Shown here piece by piece: positions 1-8,482 of a stretch of DNA of 64,000 nt; position 1 is the first letter of the stretch; each line of letters opens with the position of its first letter. The translations under genes were made by a program, and so were the position numbers. The DNA comes from Microbacterium luteolum. Lineage in GTDB: Bacteria; Actinomycetota; Actinomycetes; Actinomycetales; Microbacteriaceae. Below the pieces are notes generated by a model, which saw nothing but the letters and a program-made list of their open reading frames with translations, did not search any database and was not told the origin of the DNA. The stretch spans positions 186,001 through 250,000 of the forward strand of contig NZ_BAAAUN010000001.1 in assembly GCF_039533965.1 (NCBI RefSeq), written 5' to 3'.

Positions 1-29
1 CGCCGAGCCGGCTGCGGATCGTCCCTGAC

Positions 30-719
30 GTGCAGACGCACCTGATCACCGGTGCGGGCTCCGGCATCGGCGCTGTCCTCGCCCGCCGGCTGCTCGATCG
101 CGGAGACCAGGTCGTCGCGGTCGCGAGAGACCTCGGTCGCGCCCGTGAGATCGTGGCAGAGCTTCCCGGTGTCTCGACGCTGGTGGCGGACCTCGCGAAT
201 CCTGGCCGCATCTCCTGGGCGCTCTCGAAGCAGAACCTGCCGGAGCGCATCGACTCTGTCCTGCACGTGGCGGGTGTCGTCGACCTCGGCACGGTGGCCG
301 ACCTTCCGCCGGCGCTGTGGGAGCAGCAGCTGGCAGTGAACCTCGTCGCACCTGCCGAGCTCACGCGGCTCCTCCTCCCGGTGCTGCGCGTGTCACGCGG
401 ACAGGTGGTGTTCGTCAACTCGGGCGCCGGTCTGCATGCACACGCCGGGTGGTCGGCCTACGCCGCCTCGAAGCACGGGCTCAAGGCGCTGGCCGACGCC
501 CTGCGGGCGGAAGAAGCCGAGCACGGTGTGCGCGTCACCTCGATCTTCCCCGGACGCACGGCCACGCCGATGCAGGAACGCGTGCATCAGCAGGAGGGCA
601 GCGATTACGTGCCCGAGCGTTTCATCAGCGCGGATGCCGTCGCGACGACCATCCTCACGGCGCTCGATCTGCCGCGTGATGCGCAGATCACGGATCTGAC
701 GGTGCGCCCCGGCGTCTGA
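30..719 (+). CDS. SDR-family NAD(P)-dependent oxidoreductase
   Basis: A 229-residue classical short-chain dehydrogenase/reductase, a cytosolic NAD(P)(H)-dependent alcohol/carbonyl oxidoreductase of unknown substrate. The N-terminal cofactor loop TGAGSGIG is at residues 7-14, the HVAG motif (NNAG equivalent) is near 80, and the catalytic Ser and YxxxK (VNSGAG, then YAASK) lie near 130-148. The length is normal for a short SDR. The start is GTG. A TGA two bases upstream (26-28) could end a preceding gene reading AEPAADRS, so the two may be translationally coupled. It converges on the ABC ATPase gene with a 6-bp gap. The family is certain; substrate and pathway are not visible. Confidence 0.88.
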   Translation: MQTHLITGAGSGIGAVLARRLLDRGDQVVAVARDLGRAREIVAELPGVSTLVADLANPGRISWALSKQNLPERIDSVLHVAGVVDLGTVADLPPALWEQQLAVNLVAPAELTRLLLPVLRVSRGQVVFVNSGAGLHAHAGWSAYAASKHGLKALADALRAEEAEHGVRVTSIFPGRTATPMQERVHQQEGSDYVPERFISADAVATTILTALDLPRDAQITDLTVRPGV

Positions 720-725
720 GCCGGG

Positions 726-2393
726 TCACGCCGTCAGGCGCGTCCTCCGCGACAGCATCCCGCGCTCTGCGCGCGTCTGCGGAGGGATCGCCGAAAGCAG
801 CGACCGCGTGTACGGATGCGTGGGATTCCGGTAGACCTCTTCCGTGGCGCCGATCTCGACCATGTGGCCCAGATACATCACGGCGACGCGGTCGGCGATG
901 TGCCGCACGAGCGAGAGATCGTGCGCGATGAAGACGATGGACATCCCGAGGCGCTCCCGCAGATCGCAGAGCAGGTCGATGATCTGCGCGCGGATCGACA
1001 CATCGAGCGCGGAGACCGGCTCGTCGCACACCAGCACGTCGGGGTCGAGGGCGAGAGCACGGGCGATGCCGATGCGCTGGCGCTGACCGCCGGAGAACTG
1101 ATGGGGGAAGCGCGAGGCCATCTCCGGGGTGAGTCCCACGAGTTCGAGCAGCTCTGCGACGCGGTCGCGCCGGCTGGACGGACTCCCGGTCCGTGTGGCG
1201 GCGAGAGGCTCGGCGATGATCTGCTGGACGGTCATCCTCGGATTCAGCGACATGTACGGGTCTTGGAAGACCATCTGCACGCCGCGACGGAGGATCCTGC
1301 GATCGCGCAGCCGTCCTCGCGTCACGTCCTCGTCGCGGTAGCGCAGGGTGCCGGCGTCGGGGGAGTCCAGGCCGACCAGCATGCGCGCCAGGGTCGACTT
1401 GCCGCTCCCGGACTCTCCGACGATCGCGAGGATCTCGCCGCTGCGCAACTGGAGGTCGACGCCGGCCACGGCAGCCACGCGGTGCGCGCGACGCCCGCTG
1501 CCGGAGCGGAAGGTGCGCTCGAGGCCGCGGCCGTCGAGGATCGGGGTGGAGCCGTCGTCCTCGACAGCAGCACTCACGTCCTGCGGCACGGCGTTCAGCA
1601 GCTGCAGGGTGTACGGATGCTGGGGTCGGGTGAGGACATCGTCGGCTCTGCCTGCTTCGACGATGCGCCCCGTGCGCATGACGGCGACATGATCAGCGAC
1701 CTCCATCACGACGCCGAGGTCGTGGGTGATGAGCAACATGCCCATGCCGAGTCGATCGCGCAGCGAGAGCAGCAGGTCGAGGATCTGCGCCTGGACAGTG
1801 ACGTCGAGCGCCGTCGTCGGCTCGTCGGCGATGATGAGGTCGGGTTCGAGTGCGATCGCCATCGCGATGAGGATGCGCTGACGCTGGCCGCCCGAGAACT
1901 GATGCGCGTAATCATGCACGCGCTTCTCCGGGGTGGGGATCCCGACGAGCGTCAGGAGCTCGACGGCGCGCGCCAGAGCTGCGCGCCGGCTGTCTGGCCG
2001 GTGGGCGCGGATGAGGTCGACGATCTGATCGCCGATGCTGACCACCGGATTCAGGGCGGAGAGTGCATCCTGCATCACGAGACTGACTTTGACGCCACGC
2101 AGACGGCGGTGCTGCTCGGGGGAGAGGGCGAGCAGGTCGGTGGAGCCGAGCGTCATGCTCGTCGCCTCGACGTCACCGTTGTCGATCAGGCCCATGATCG
2201 CGCGGGCCGTCATGGACTTGCCGGACCCGGACTCGCCGAGCAGGGCGAAGACCTCGCCTTTGCGCACCGTGATGTCGATGTCGTCGACGACACGGTTCGG
2301 ACGCCCGTCCGTGGACAGCGTGACTGTGAGCCCGCGGACGTCGAGGACGACGCCGTTCTCCGGCGGTGACGTGTTCTCCATGCTTGCCATCAT
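726..2393 (-). CDS. Fused dipeptide/oligopeptide ABC transporter ATPase (two nucleotide-binding domains)
   Basis: A 555-residue double ATPase corresponding to DppD plus DppF in one chain. It energises import of peptides (or similar solutes) at the cytoplasmic face of the membrane. Each half carries a Walker A GESGSGKS, a signature SGGQRQR and a Walker B ending in DEP ([11 protein letters not shown], then [10 protein letters not shown]). I place the start at the ATG of 2393, preceded by AGAGG about 12 nt upstream; ATGs at 2390 and 2381 are alternatives. A longer reading back to 2501 would run across the divergent promoter region. It is transcribed away from the dipeptidase-SBP-permease operon, which otherwise lacks an ATPase, so the two transcription units probably build one importer. 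Confidence 0.9.
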   Translation of the reverse strand: MMASMENTSPPENGVVLDVRGLTVTLSTDGRPNRVVDDIDITVRKGEVFALLGESGSGKSMTARAIMGLIDNGDVEATSMTLGSTDLLALSPEQHRRLRGVKVSLVMQDALSALNPVVSIGDQIVDLIRAHRPDSRRAALARAVELLTLVGIPTPEKRVHDYAHQFSGGQRQRILIAMAIALEPDLIIADEPTTALDVTVQAQILDLLLSLRDRLGMGMLLITHDLGVVMEVADHVAVMRTGRIVEAGRADDVLTRPQHPYTLQLLNAVPQDVSAAVEDDGSTPILDGRGLERTFRSGSGRRAHRVAAVAGVDLQLRSGEILAIVGESGSGKSTLARMLVGLDSPDAGTLRYRDEDVTRGRLRDRRILRRGVQMVFQDPYMSLNPRMTVQQIIAEPLAATRTGSPSSRRDRVAELLELVGLTPEMASRFPHQFSGGQRQRIGIARALALDPDVLVCDEPVSALDVSIRAQIIDLLCDLRERLGMSIVFIAHDLSLVRHIADRVAVMYLGHMVEIGATEEVYRNPTHPYTRSLLSAIPPQTRAERGMLSRRTRLTA

Positions 2394-2414
2394 GCCAGGA
2401 GCGTACCTCTGAAT

Positions 2415-2455
2415 TGTTTCGAACAGGAAACATCTCAGCCGAATTTGTTCAACAA
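2415..2455. promoter_or_regulatory. Two palindromes between divergent ABC ATPase and dipeptidase operon
   Basis: TGTTTC-GAACAG-GAAACA (2415-2432) has 6-bp inverted arms. TTGTT-C-AACAA (2445-2455) is a perfect 11-mer. Both share TGTT/AACA cores and sit in an AT-rich patch of a GC-rich chromosome, directly before the plus-strand -35-like TTGACA. This is a candidate operator for the regulator of the cassette, possibly the Lrp/AsnC-like protein encoded at its end. The regulator assignment is inference. Confidence 0.5.
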
Positions 2456-2457
2456 GG

Positions 2458-2486
2458 TTGACATTTGCGCCGAAATCATCGAGATT
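2458..2486 (+). promoter_or_regulatory. Candidate sigma70-type promoter of the peptide cassette
   Basis: A perfect -35 box TTGACA (2458-2463) is followed 17 nt later by a weak -10-like GAGATT (2481-2486). The start codon of the first plus-strand gene is at 2551. The -35 abuts the palindrome at 2445-2455, so a bound regulator could interfere with polymerase. Confidence 0.4.
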
Positions 2487-2550
2487 CGAGAAATCTCCCA
2501 CGCGTCGATCGGGAGAGGCATCCGCATCACCGAACCGAAGGAGCGCATTC

Positions 2551-3759
2551 GTGCTCGAAGAAGCAGACCGCTACAGCGGCTACACCGCCTACGACTACCT
2601 CGAAGCAGGCAAGGACTACCGCGAGTTCCGCTACGCGAAGCAGATCGGCCGCGTGCCGGCATACGAGGGACTCGAGCTCAGCGACACCCAGAAGGAGCGC
2701 ACCGAGCGCCTGTTGCGCGAGGAGACCGTCATCTCCCTGCACGAGCATGTGCAGGTGTTCCCCGAGGACATGGGCGAGCTCCGCGACCACATCCGCCAGG
2801 GCCGCGAACCCACCGGCTACCAGGGGCTGGCGCGCTCTGGTCTCACCGCCGTCTTCGACAACGGCATGGACGGCACCTGCTGCATCTCCAGCGACGCCGG
2901 CTGGAAGTATCAGGACGTGCTCTTCGACCTCGGCGTGCGCATGGCCGACCTCGCGCACCAGGACTTCGTCATCAAGGCCGAGTCGATCAAGGACATCCGT
3001 TATGCGGCGGAGACCGGTCGAGTTGCCCACGTCTTCGCACTCGAAGCGTCGACGATGATCGAGAACGAGGTCGATCGCCTGGACGTGCTGTACGGTTTCG
3101 GCGTGCGCCAGATGGGCATCGCCTACTCGGAGGCGAACATGCTGGGCGGCGGCCTCAAGGAGCGCGGCGACGGCGGCCTGACGTACTTCGGCGAGCGCGC
3201 GGTCGAGCGCATGAACAAGCTCGGCATCGCGATCGACATCTCCCACTCGGGCGACCAGACGTGCCTCGACGTGATCGCGCACTCCCAGAAGCCGGTGTTC
3301 ATCACGCACGCCGGTGCGCGCGGCCTGTGGCCGACGAACCGCATGAAGACCGACGAGACCATCATCGAGTGCGCGAAGCGCGGCGGCGTGATCGGCATCG
3401 AGGCGGCGCCGCACACGACGATCTCGCCGCAGCATCCGAAGCACTCGCTGGAATCCGTGATGGACCACTTCCAGTACTGCGTCGACCTGGTCGGTCTCGA
3501 GCACGTGAGCTTCGGTCCGGACACGCTCTTCGGCGACCACGTCGGATTGCACGACGCCTTCTCGTCGAACCTGTCTCTCGGCCAGGCGCACGCCAACGTC
3601 GAGTACGAGAAGCAGCCGTACGTCGACGGCATCGAGAATCCGGCCGAGGCGTTCTACAACATCATCGGCTGGCTTGTGAAGCACGACTACTCCGACGACG
3701 AGATCCGCGCCGTCGTCGGTGGGAACACCATGCGCGTACTCGAGGAGGTTTGGGTCTGA
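2551..3759 (+). CDS. Peptidase M19 (membrane/renal dipeptidase) family protein
   Basis: A 402-residue metallo-hydrolase of the M19 dipeptidase family, amidohydrolase fold. Known members cleave dipeptides, including D-amino-acid-containing ones, with two zinc ions. Candidate ligands visible are H64 and H66 in LHEHVQ, bridging E165 in LEAST, H232 in DISHSG and H253 in THAGAR. The first motif is HxH instead of the HxD usual for M19. There is no signal peptide, so it probably acts on imported peptides. GTG start 2551 is chosen because GAAGGAG (2537-2543) lies 7 nt upstream; an upstream ATG at 2458 would overlap the promoter. It is the first gene of the plus-strand operon, and its TGA overlaps the next ATG. 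Confidence 0.85.
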   Translation: MLEEADRYSGYTAYDYLEAGKDYREFRYAKQIGRVPAYEGLELSDTQKERTERLLREETVISLHEHVQVFPEDMGELRDHIRQGREPTGYQGLARSGLTAVFDNGMDGTCCISSDAGWKYQDVLFDLGVRMADLAHQDFVIKAESIKDIRYAAETGRVAHVFALEASTMIENEVDRLDVLYGFGVRQMGIAYSEANMLGGGLKERGDGGLTYFGERAVERMNKLGIAIDISHSGDQTCLDVIAHSQKPVFITHAGARGLWPTNRMKTDETIIECAKRGGVIGIEAAPHTTISPQHPKHSLESVMDHFQYCVDLVGLEHVSFGPDTLFGDHVGLHDAFSSNLSLGQAHANVEYEKQPYVDGIENPAEAFYNIIGWLVKHDYSDDEIRAVVGGNTMRVLEEVWV

Positions 3760-5378
3760 TGAAGCACAGCAAGTACCTCGCACTCGGCGCCGCCGCGGCT
3801 CTCGCCGTCGGTCTCGCCGCGTGCGCCCCTACGGCTCCGGAGCCGGGCGAGACATCCGGAAGCACCGGTCCGAGCGATGAGACGCTCAGCATCGGCACGA
3901 CGACCGACGTCGTGAACTTCAACCCGGTGCTCGGAAACAGCCGGACCGACTCCTGGATCACGAACCTGATGTATCCGCACCTGCTGAGCATCAGCGAGGA
4001 CGGCACCAAGGAGGCCCACGTGGCCACCGACTGGGGCTACGTGGACGACACGACCGGGTTCTACGAGATCCGCGACGACCTCACGTGGAGCGACGGCGAG
4101 CCGCTCACCGCCGAGGACGTCGCCTGGACCCTGAACGCGGTCAAGCGCGATCAGGCGCCCGGGACGTTCTTCGGGCAGCTGGGCAACCTCGACACCGCGA
4201 CCGCGGTCTCGGACACCCGCGTCGAGCTCACACTCACGCAGCCGGACTCGTCGATCATCGAGGAGATCGGATTCTGGGGCGTCGTCGTCCCGAAGCACGT
4301 CTTCGACCCGAAGGGCTCGATCGCCGAGTTCGCGAACGACGGCAGCGACGGCGGCTGGGTCGGCATGGGCCCGTTCGTCCTGAGCGACTTCCAGGTCGGC
4401 CAGCACTACACGCTCGAGCGTGTCGAGGACTACCCCCTCGTCGAGGGCGGCGTGCCCGGCCCCGCCGAGGTCGTCTACCGCGTGTACCCCGACGTCAACA
4501 CCGAGATCCTCGCGCTGCAGAGCGGCGAGATCGACGTGATCGCGAACGCCCTTCCGCCGGCGCAGGTCGAACAGCTCAGCAGCACCGACGGGCTGCAGGT
4601 CATCGAAGCGGCCGGACTCGGCTACGCGCACCTCGTGTACAACATGGAGAAGCCGGACCTCGCGAAGACCGAAGTGCGTCAGGCCCTGGCGCATGCGGTG
4701 GACTACGACGCGATCCGGACGGTGGTGCTGCAGGATCAGGCCGTCTCGACCGGGTCCAGTGCGCTGATGCCGGTGCTCGCGAAGTACTACGACGACTCGG
4801 TGAAGGAATACGAGTTCGATCCCGAGAAGGCGCGCTCTCTCATGGAGGACGCCGGATACACGGCGGATGCCGGCGGCAACTTCCCGGTCTCGTTCCGCCT
4901 GATCTACTCGCTGCAGGACAGCGTCACCAGCCAGTGGGCGCAGATGGTGAAGGACTCCGCGGCCGAGGCGGGCATCACGATCGAGCTCCAGGGCACCGAG
5001 CGGAACACGTACCTCTCGATGACCAGCGAAGGGGATTACGACATCTATGCGGGCAACTTCGCCATCATGGACGACCCGGTGACGAACTTCGCCCTGTCGT
5101 ACCTGCCGGGTGGAGCGATCAACTACACGCACGTCGACGACCCCGAGCTGAACGCCCTGATCGAGGAGGGCATGGTCACCTTCGACGAGGACGAGAAGAT
5201 CTCGATCATGCGCGACGCGAACAAGATCGTGCACGAGCAGGTCTACGACAACATCATGTACACGCAGAACCTGTTCTTCGCCGCCAGCGATGAATGGGCC
5301 GGCTTCATCTCGAAGCCGAGCGAGCTGCTCTCGATCGTGAACCCGCTCTCGCTCGCGAGCGCGCACCCGGTCGAATAA
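3759..5378 (+). CDS. ABC transporter substrate-binding lipoprotein, family 5 (peptide/nickel type)
   Basis: A 539-residue extracytoplasmic solute-binding protein of the DppA/OppA family. The N-terminus MKHSKYLALGAAAALAVG leads to a lipobox LAAC, so it should be lipid-anchored outside the membrane. The mature chain shows family-5 features such as LTWSDGEPLTAEDVAWTLN and an alternating-lobe architecture of the usual length. GAGGAGG lies about 10 nt before the ATG, which overlaps the preceding stop (TGATG). It delivers substrate to the permeases immediately downstream and the divergent double ATPase. The peptidase-rich context suggests short peptides, but family 5 also binds opines, glutathione and metals. 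Confidence 0.9.
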   Translation: MKHSKYLALGAAAALAVGLAACAPTAPEPGETSGSTGPSDETLSIGTTTDVVNFNPVLGNSRTDSWITNLMYPHLLSISEDGTKEAHVATDWGYVDDTTGFYEIRDDLTWSDGEPLTAEDVAWTLNAVKRDQAPGTFFGQLGNLDTATAVSDTRVELTLTQPDSSIIEEIGFWGVVVPKHVFDPKGSIAEFANDGSDGGWVGMGPFVLSDFQVGQHYTLERVEDYPLVEGGVPGPAEVVYRVYPDVNTEILALQSGEIDVIANALPPAQVEQLSSTDGLQVIEAAGLGYAHLVYNMEKPDLAKTEVRQALAHAVDYDAIRTVVLQDQAVSTGSSALMPVLAKYYDDSVKEYEFDPEKARSLMEDAGYTADAGGNFPVSFRLIYSLQDSVTSQWAQMVKDSAAEAGITIELQGTERNTYLSMTSEGDYDIYAGNFAIMDDPVTNFALSYLPGGAINYTHVDDPELNALIEEGMVTFDEDEKISIMRDANKIVHEQVYDNIMYTQNLFFAASDEWAGFISKPSELLSIVNPLSLASAHPVE

Positions 5379-5407
5379 CCACTGAAATCTCGAGGAAGGT
5401 CGCCCGG

Positions 5408-6370
5408 GTGTCCCGAGCATCGTTCATTCTCCGTCGCGCAGGTCGAGGTCTGCTCACGATCTGGTTCGCCGTGACCGTGACGTTCCTGCTCCTGCGGCTG
5501 CTTCCCGGTGACCCGGCGCTCGCGCTGGCGAGCCCGAACATGACGGACGACATCCGGGCGACCATCCTCGAGCAGTACGGGCTCGACCAGCCCCTGATCG
5601 TGCAGTACGGCCTCTACATGTGGCAGCTGGTCCAGGGGAACCTCGGGATCTCGTTCACGCAGTCGATCCCTGTGCTCGACGTGCTCCTGCAGCGGCTGCC
5701 CTGGACGCTGCTGCTGACGCTCACGGCTCTGGCGCTGACGATCATCATCGGCATCCCGCTCGGAGTCGCGGCCGCCTCGCACAAGGGACGATTCATCGAC
5801 CGGGCGGTGCAGATCGTCGGGGTCACGGGACAGTCCCTGTTCGTTCCGAGCGTGGCGATCCTGCTCCTGTTCGTCTTCGGGCTGAACCTCGGCTGGTTCC
5901 CGATCGGCGGCGCGTACACGAACAACACCTACGGTCTCGAGTGGTACCTCAGCGTCGCCCAGCACCTCGTGCTCCCGGCCGTCTCGCTCATGCTGATCCA
6001 GGTCGGCTCCTACGTGCTCACCATGCGCTCGACGCTCATCGAGACGCTCGGCGAGGACTACATCCTCCTCGCCAAGGCCAACGGGCTGCGCGGCCGGCGC
6101 ATCCTCTGGAAGCACGCGCTCCGCAACGCCCTGCTGCCGACGACCACCCTGATCGGCCTGCAGCTCGGCTTCCTCGTCGGCGGGGCGGTGCTCACCGAGA
6201 CGGTGTTCGCCTACCCGGGCATCGGCCGTGGCATCTACGAAGCGGTCACGCAACTCGACTTCCCGGTGCTGCAGGGTGCCTTCCTGATGCTCGCCACCAC
6301 GGTCGTGGTCGCGAACACCGCCACCGACATCATCTACGGCTACCTGGACCCGAGAGTGAAGACCTCATGA
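5408..6370 (+). CDS. ABC transporter permease, DppB type
   Basis: A 320-residue inner-membrane permease with an N-terminal transmembrane helix (LLTIWFAVTVTFLLLRLLPG), the periplasmic LPGDPA segment typical of DppB/OppB, and the BPD_transp_1 domain carrying the EAA-like loop ANGLRGRRILWKHALRNALL. The GTG start at 5408 has AGGAAGG eight bases upstream; the longer upstream reading runs through the binding-protein gene. Its stop overlaps the start of the second permease (ATGA). It forms the translocation pore together with the DppC-type partner. Confidence 0.9.
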   Translation: MSRASFILRRAGRGLLTIWFAVTVTFLLLRLLPGDPALALASPNMTDDIRATILEQYGLDQPLIVQYGLYMWQLVQGNLGISFTQSIPVLDVLLQRLPWTLLLTLTALALTIIIGIPLGVAAASHKGRFIDRAVQIVGVTGQSLFVPSVAILLLFVFGLNLGWFPIGGAYTNNTYGLEWYLSVAQHLVLPAVSLMLIQVGSYVLTMRSTLIETLGEDYILLAKANGLRGRRILWKHALRNALLPTTTLIGLQLGFLVGGAVLTETVFAYPGIGRGIYEAVTQLDFPVLQGAFLMLATTVVVANTATDIIYGYLDPRVKTS

Positions 6371-7266
6371 CCGCGCCGCTCCCTTCCTCCGTTCCCCTCG
6401 CTCCCAGCGAGCCAGCCGCTGTCGGCAGCGAGCGCGCCGGTGCGCACACCTGGCGGGCGTTCCGTCGCGACCCGCTCGGAATGATCTCGCTCGGGCTGCT
6501 GATCCTGCTCGTGATCGTCGCGCTCGCGGCGCCGCTGATCGCACCGTATCCGGCCAGTTACGGACCCGACGTGCTGCGGCCACCGAGCGGCGACCACTGG
6601 TTCGGGACCGACGCGCTCGGTCGCGACGTGTTCGCCGAGGTCATCTGGGGCACACAGCAGAGCGTGCTCGTCGCGGTCGCAGCATCGGTGATCGCGATCG
6701 TGTTCGGCACGATCATAGCGGTGATCGGCGCCTATTTCCGCAAGCTCGACAGCATCATCAGCGTGATCGTCGACATGACGCTCTCGCTGCCCGTGCTGCC
6801 GCTCATGATCCTGATCGCCGCGCTCGTGGGTCCCAGCACCTCGACGATCATCTTCGTCGTCGCGGCGTTCTCCTGGCCCGAGGTCACGCGCCTCGTGCGC
6901 TCTCAGGCGCTCACGGTGGTCGGTCTGCCGTACGTCGACGCGTCGCGGCTCATGACGACATCGCCGCTGTGGATCATCTCGCGGCACGTCCTCCCTGCGG
7001 TCACCCCGGTGGTGGTCGTTTCGGTCGTGGTGACGGCGTCGCGCGCCGTGCTCTCCGCCGCGGGCCTCGCCTTCCTCGGTCTGGGGGATCCGACCACGTG
7101 GTCGTGGGGGCGCATCCTCTACGAGGCGCAGCAGGCGGGTGCGATGGTGAGCGCGTGGTGGTTGACGCTCTTCCCGTCCATCGCGATCCTGGTCCTCGTG
7201 CTCTCGGCGACGCTCCTGTCGATCGCGTACAACGACGCGCGCAACCCGCGCCATCTCGCCCGCTAG
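6367..7266 (+). CDS. ABC transporter permease, DppC type
   Basis: A 299-residue permease with the DppC/OppC layout: a cytoplasmic N-terminus with RRDPLGMISLGLL entering the first helix, the HWFGTDALGRDVF motif characteristic of DppC near residue 77, and a BPD_transp_1 domain ending with the usual ATLLSIAYNDARNPR. The ATG overlaps the stop of the DppB-type gene, implying translational coupling and stoichiometric assembly. Only the divergent double ATPase is needed to complete an importer. Confidence 0.9.
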   Translation: MTAPLPSSVPLAPSEPAAVGSERAGAHTWRAFRRDPLGMISLGLLILLVIVALAAPLIAPYPASYGPDVLRPPSGDHWFGTDALGRDVFAEVIWGTQQSVLVAVAASVIAIVFGTIIAVIGAYFRKLDSIISVIVDMTLSLPVLPLMILIAALVGPSTSTIIFVVAAFSWPEVTRLVRSQALTVVGLPYVDASRLMTTSPLWIISRHVLPAVTPVVVVSVVVTASRAVLSAAGLAFLGLGDPTTWSWGRILYEAQQAGAMVSAWWLTLFPSIAILVLVLSATLLSIAYNDARNPRHLAR

Positions 7267-7275
7267 GAGGCCGAC

Positions 7276-8454
7276 ATGACCGTGTTCGACCAGCGTCTCG
7301 ACCCCGCGTTCTTCGACCGGGTGCAGGCCCGTGTGCGCGATCGTATGGCGGAGGAGGGCTTCGACGCCTTCCTGACCGACCACCCGGAGGACATCGCCTA
7401 TCTCACCGGGTTCTTCCACCACCCGTCGGAGCGGCCGGTGGCGATCTGGATCGAGGCCGGCGGGCGGGTCGTGATGCTCCTGCCGGAGCTCGAGCGGGAG
7501 TACGCACAGTCGCAGTCGGCGCGCGCCGAACTGGTGGCGTTCTTCGAGTTCCCCGGTATCGTGTCGCCGTTCGCGGTGCTCGCGACAGCAGTGGCGCCGA
7601 GGGGCCGGGTCGGCTTCGCCTCGACCATGCCCTACGAGCGCCTCGCTGCCGCGCGGGCCGCGATGAGCGGTGCGGAGCTCGTCGGGTCCGACCTTCTCAC
7701 CCGAGCCCGCTACGTGAAGTTCCCCGAGGAGGTCGCCCTGCACCGCGAGGCGGCGCGCATCACCGATCGGATGCTGGACGCGGGCGTGCAGCTCGTCTCC
7801 GACGCGGTCGCCGCCGGCGGCGACCTGCCCACCGAGGCCGAGCTCGAGCGTCACGTGACGTCGACGGGCACCGCCCTGATGTACGCGGAGCACCGCAACG
7901 TGGTCGTCGCCTCGCTGCTCGCGGGCGGACTGGTCTACTCCGGGGCGAACTCCGCTTTCCCCCACGGTCTGCCCTCCGTCAACCGGCTGAAAGCGGGAGA
8001 CACCTTCATGCTCTCGCTCGGTTGCGCGGTCGGCGGACGCTTCATCGAGGGCGAGCGCACGTTCGTGCTGGGGGAGCCGACCCCCGACCAGCGCCGCTAT
8101 CACGACACGATCCGTGCCGCCCAGCAGCTCGGCCGCGAGACGATCCGGGCGGGGCTCGAATGCCGCGAGGCCAACCGCCTCTGCCTCGATGTGATCCGCG
8201 AGGCGGGACTCGGCGAGTTCATCCGCCACCGTCAGGGGCACGGCATCGGCCTCGGCATGCATGAGGCGCCGTGGCTGGAGGACGGCGACGCCACCGTGCT
8301 CGAGGCGGGCATGGTCGTGTCGAACGAACCCGGCATCTACGTGCCGGGCCACGCGGGCTACCGCATCAGCGACAGCATGCTCGTGACAGACGACGGCGCT
8401 GAGGCGCTCACGACCTTCCCCCGCGGTCTCGACGACTGCACCATCGCGCTCTGA
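7276..8454 (+). CDS. M24 (Xaa-Pro aminopeptidase/creatinase) family protein with altered metal site
   Basis: A 392-residue pita-bread-fold protein: an N-terminal creatinase-like domain (about 1-150) and a C-terminal M24 domain. The HxxGHGIGLGMHE stretch is present with H322, and E351 sits in NEPGIY. The other canonical metal ligands are replaced: the first Asp position is S247 (in MLSLG), the second is E258 (in IEGERTF), and the last Glu is S365 (in YRISDS). This resembles metal-independent creatinase-type members more than an active Xaa-Pro peptidase. TAGGAGG precedes the ATG closely. It lies in the peptide operon, so it may hydrolyse a C-N bond in the imported compound. Activity cannot be read from sequence. 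Confidence 0.82.
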   Translation: MTVFDQRLDPAFFDRVQARVRDRMAEEGFDAFLTDHPEDIAYLTGFFHHPSERPVAIWIEAGGRVVMLLPELEREYAQSQSARAELVAFFEFPGIVSPFAVLATAVAPRGRVGFASTMPYERLAAARAAMSGAELVGSDLLTRARYVKFPEEVALHREAARITDRMLDAGVQLVSDAVAAGGDLPTEAELERHVTSTGTALMYAEHRNVVVASLLAGGLVYSGANSAFPHGLPSVNRLKAGDTFMLSLGCAVGGRFIEGERTFVLGEPTPDQRRYHDTIRAAQQLGRETIRAGLECREANRLCLDVIREAGLGEFIRHRQGHGIGLGMHEAPWLEDGDATVLEAGMVVSNEPGIYVPGHAGYRISDSMLVTDDGAEALTTFPRGLDDCTIAL

Positions 8455-8482
8455 CGCATCCGATCTCGAGAAAGAGGACGAC

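Noticed and set aside
816..2369. Long open frame on the plus strand opposite the fused ABC ATPase gene
   Set aside because: Its product is a His/Arg/Asp-rich string with no domain; it arises from the GC-biased third positions of the real gene on the other strand. Similar mirror frames at 6340-8493(-), 39764-42181(-) and 50483-52249(+) were rejected for the same reason.
2445..5378. A 977-codon plus-strand frame fusing the dipeptidase region to the binding protein
   Set aside because: The first 430 codons are an out-of-frame reading of the dipeptidase gene; the real binding protein starts at 3759 with a lipoprotein signal and ribosome-binding site.
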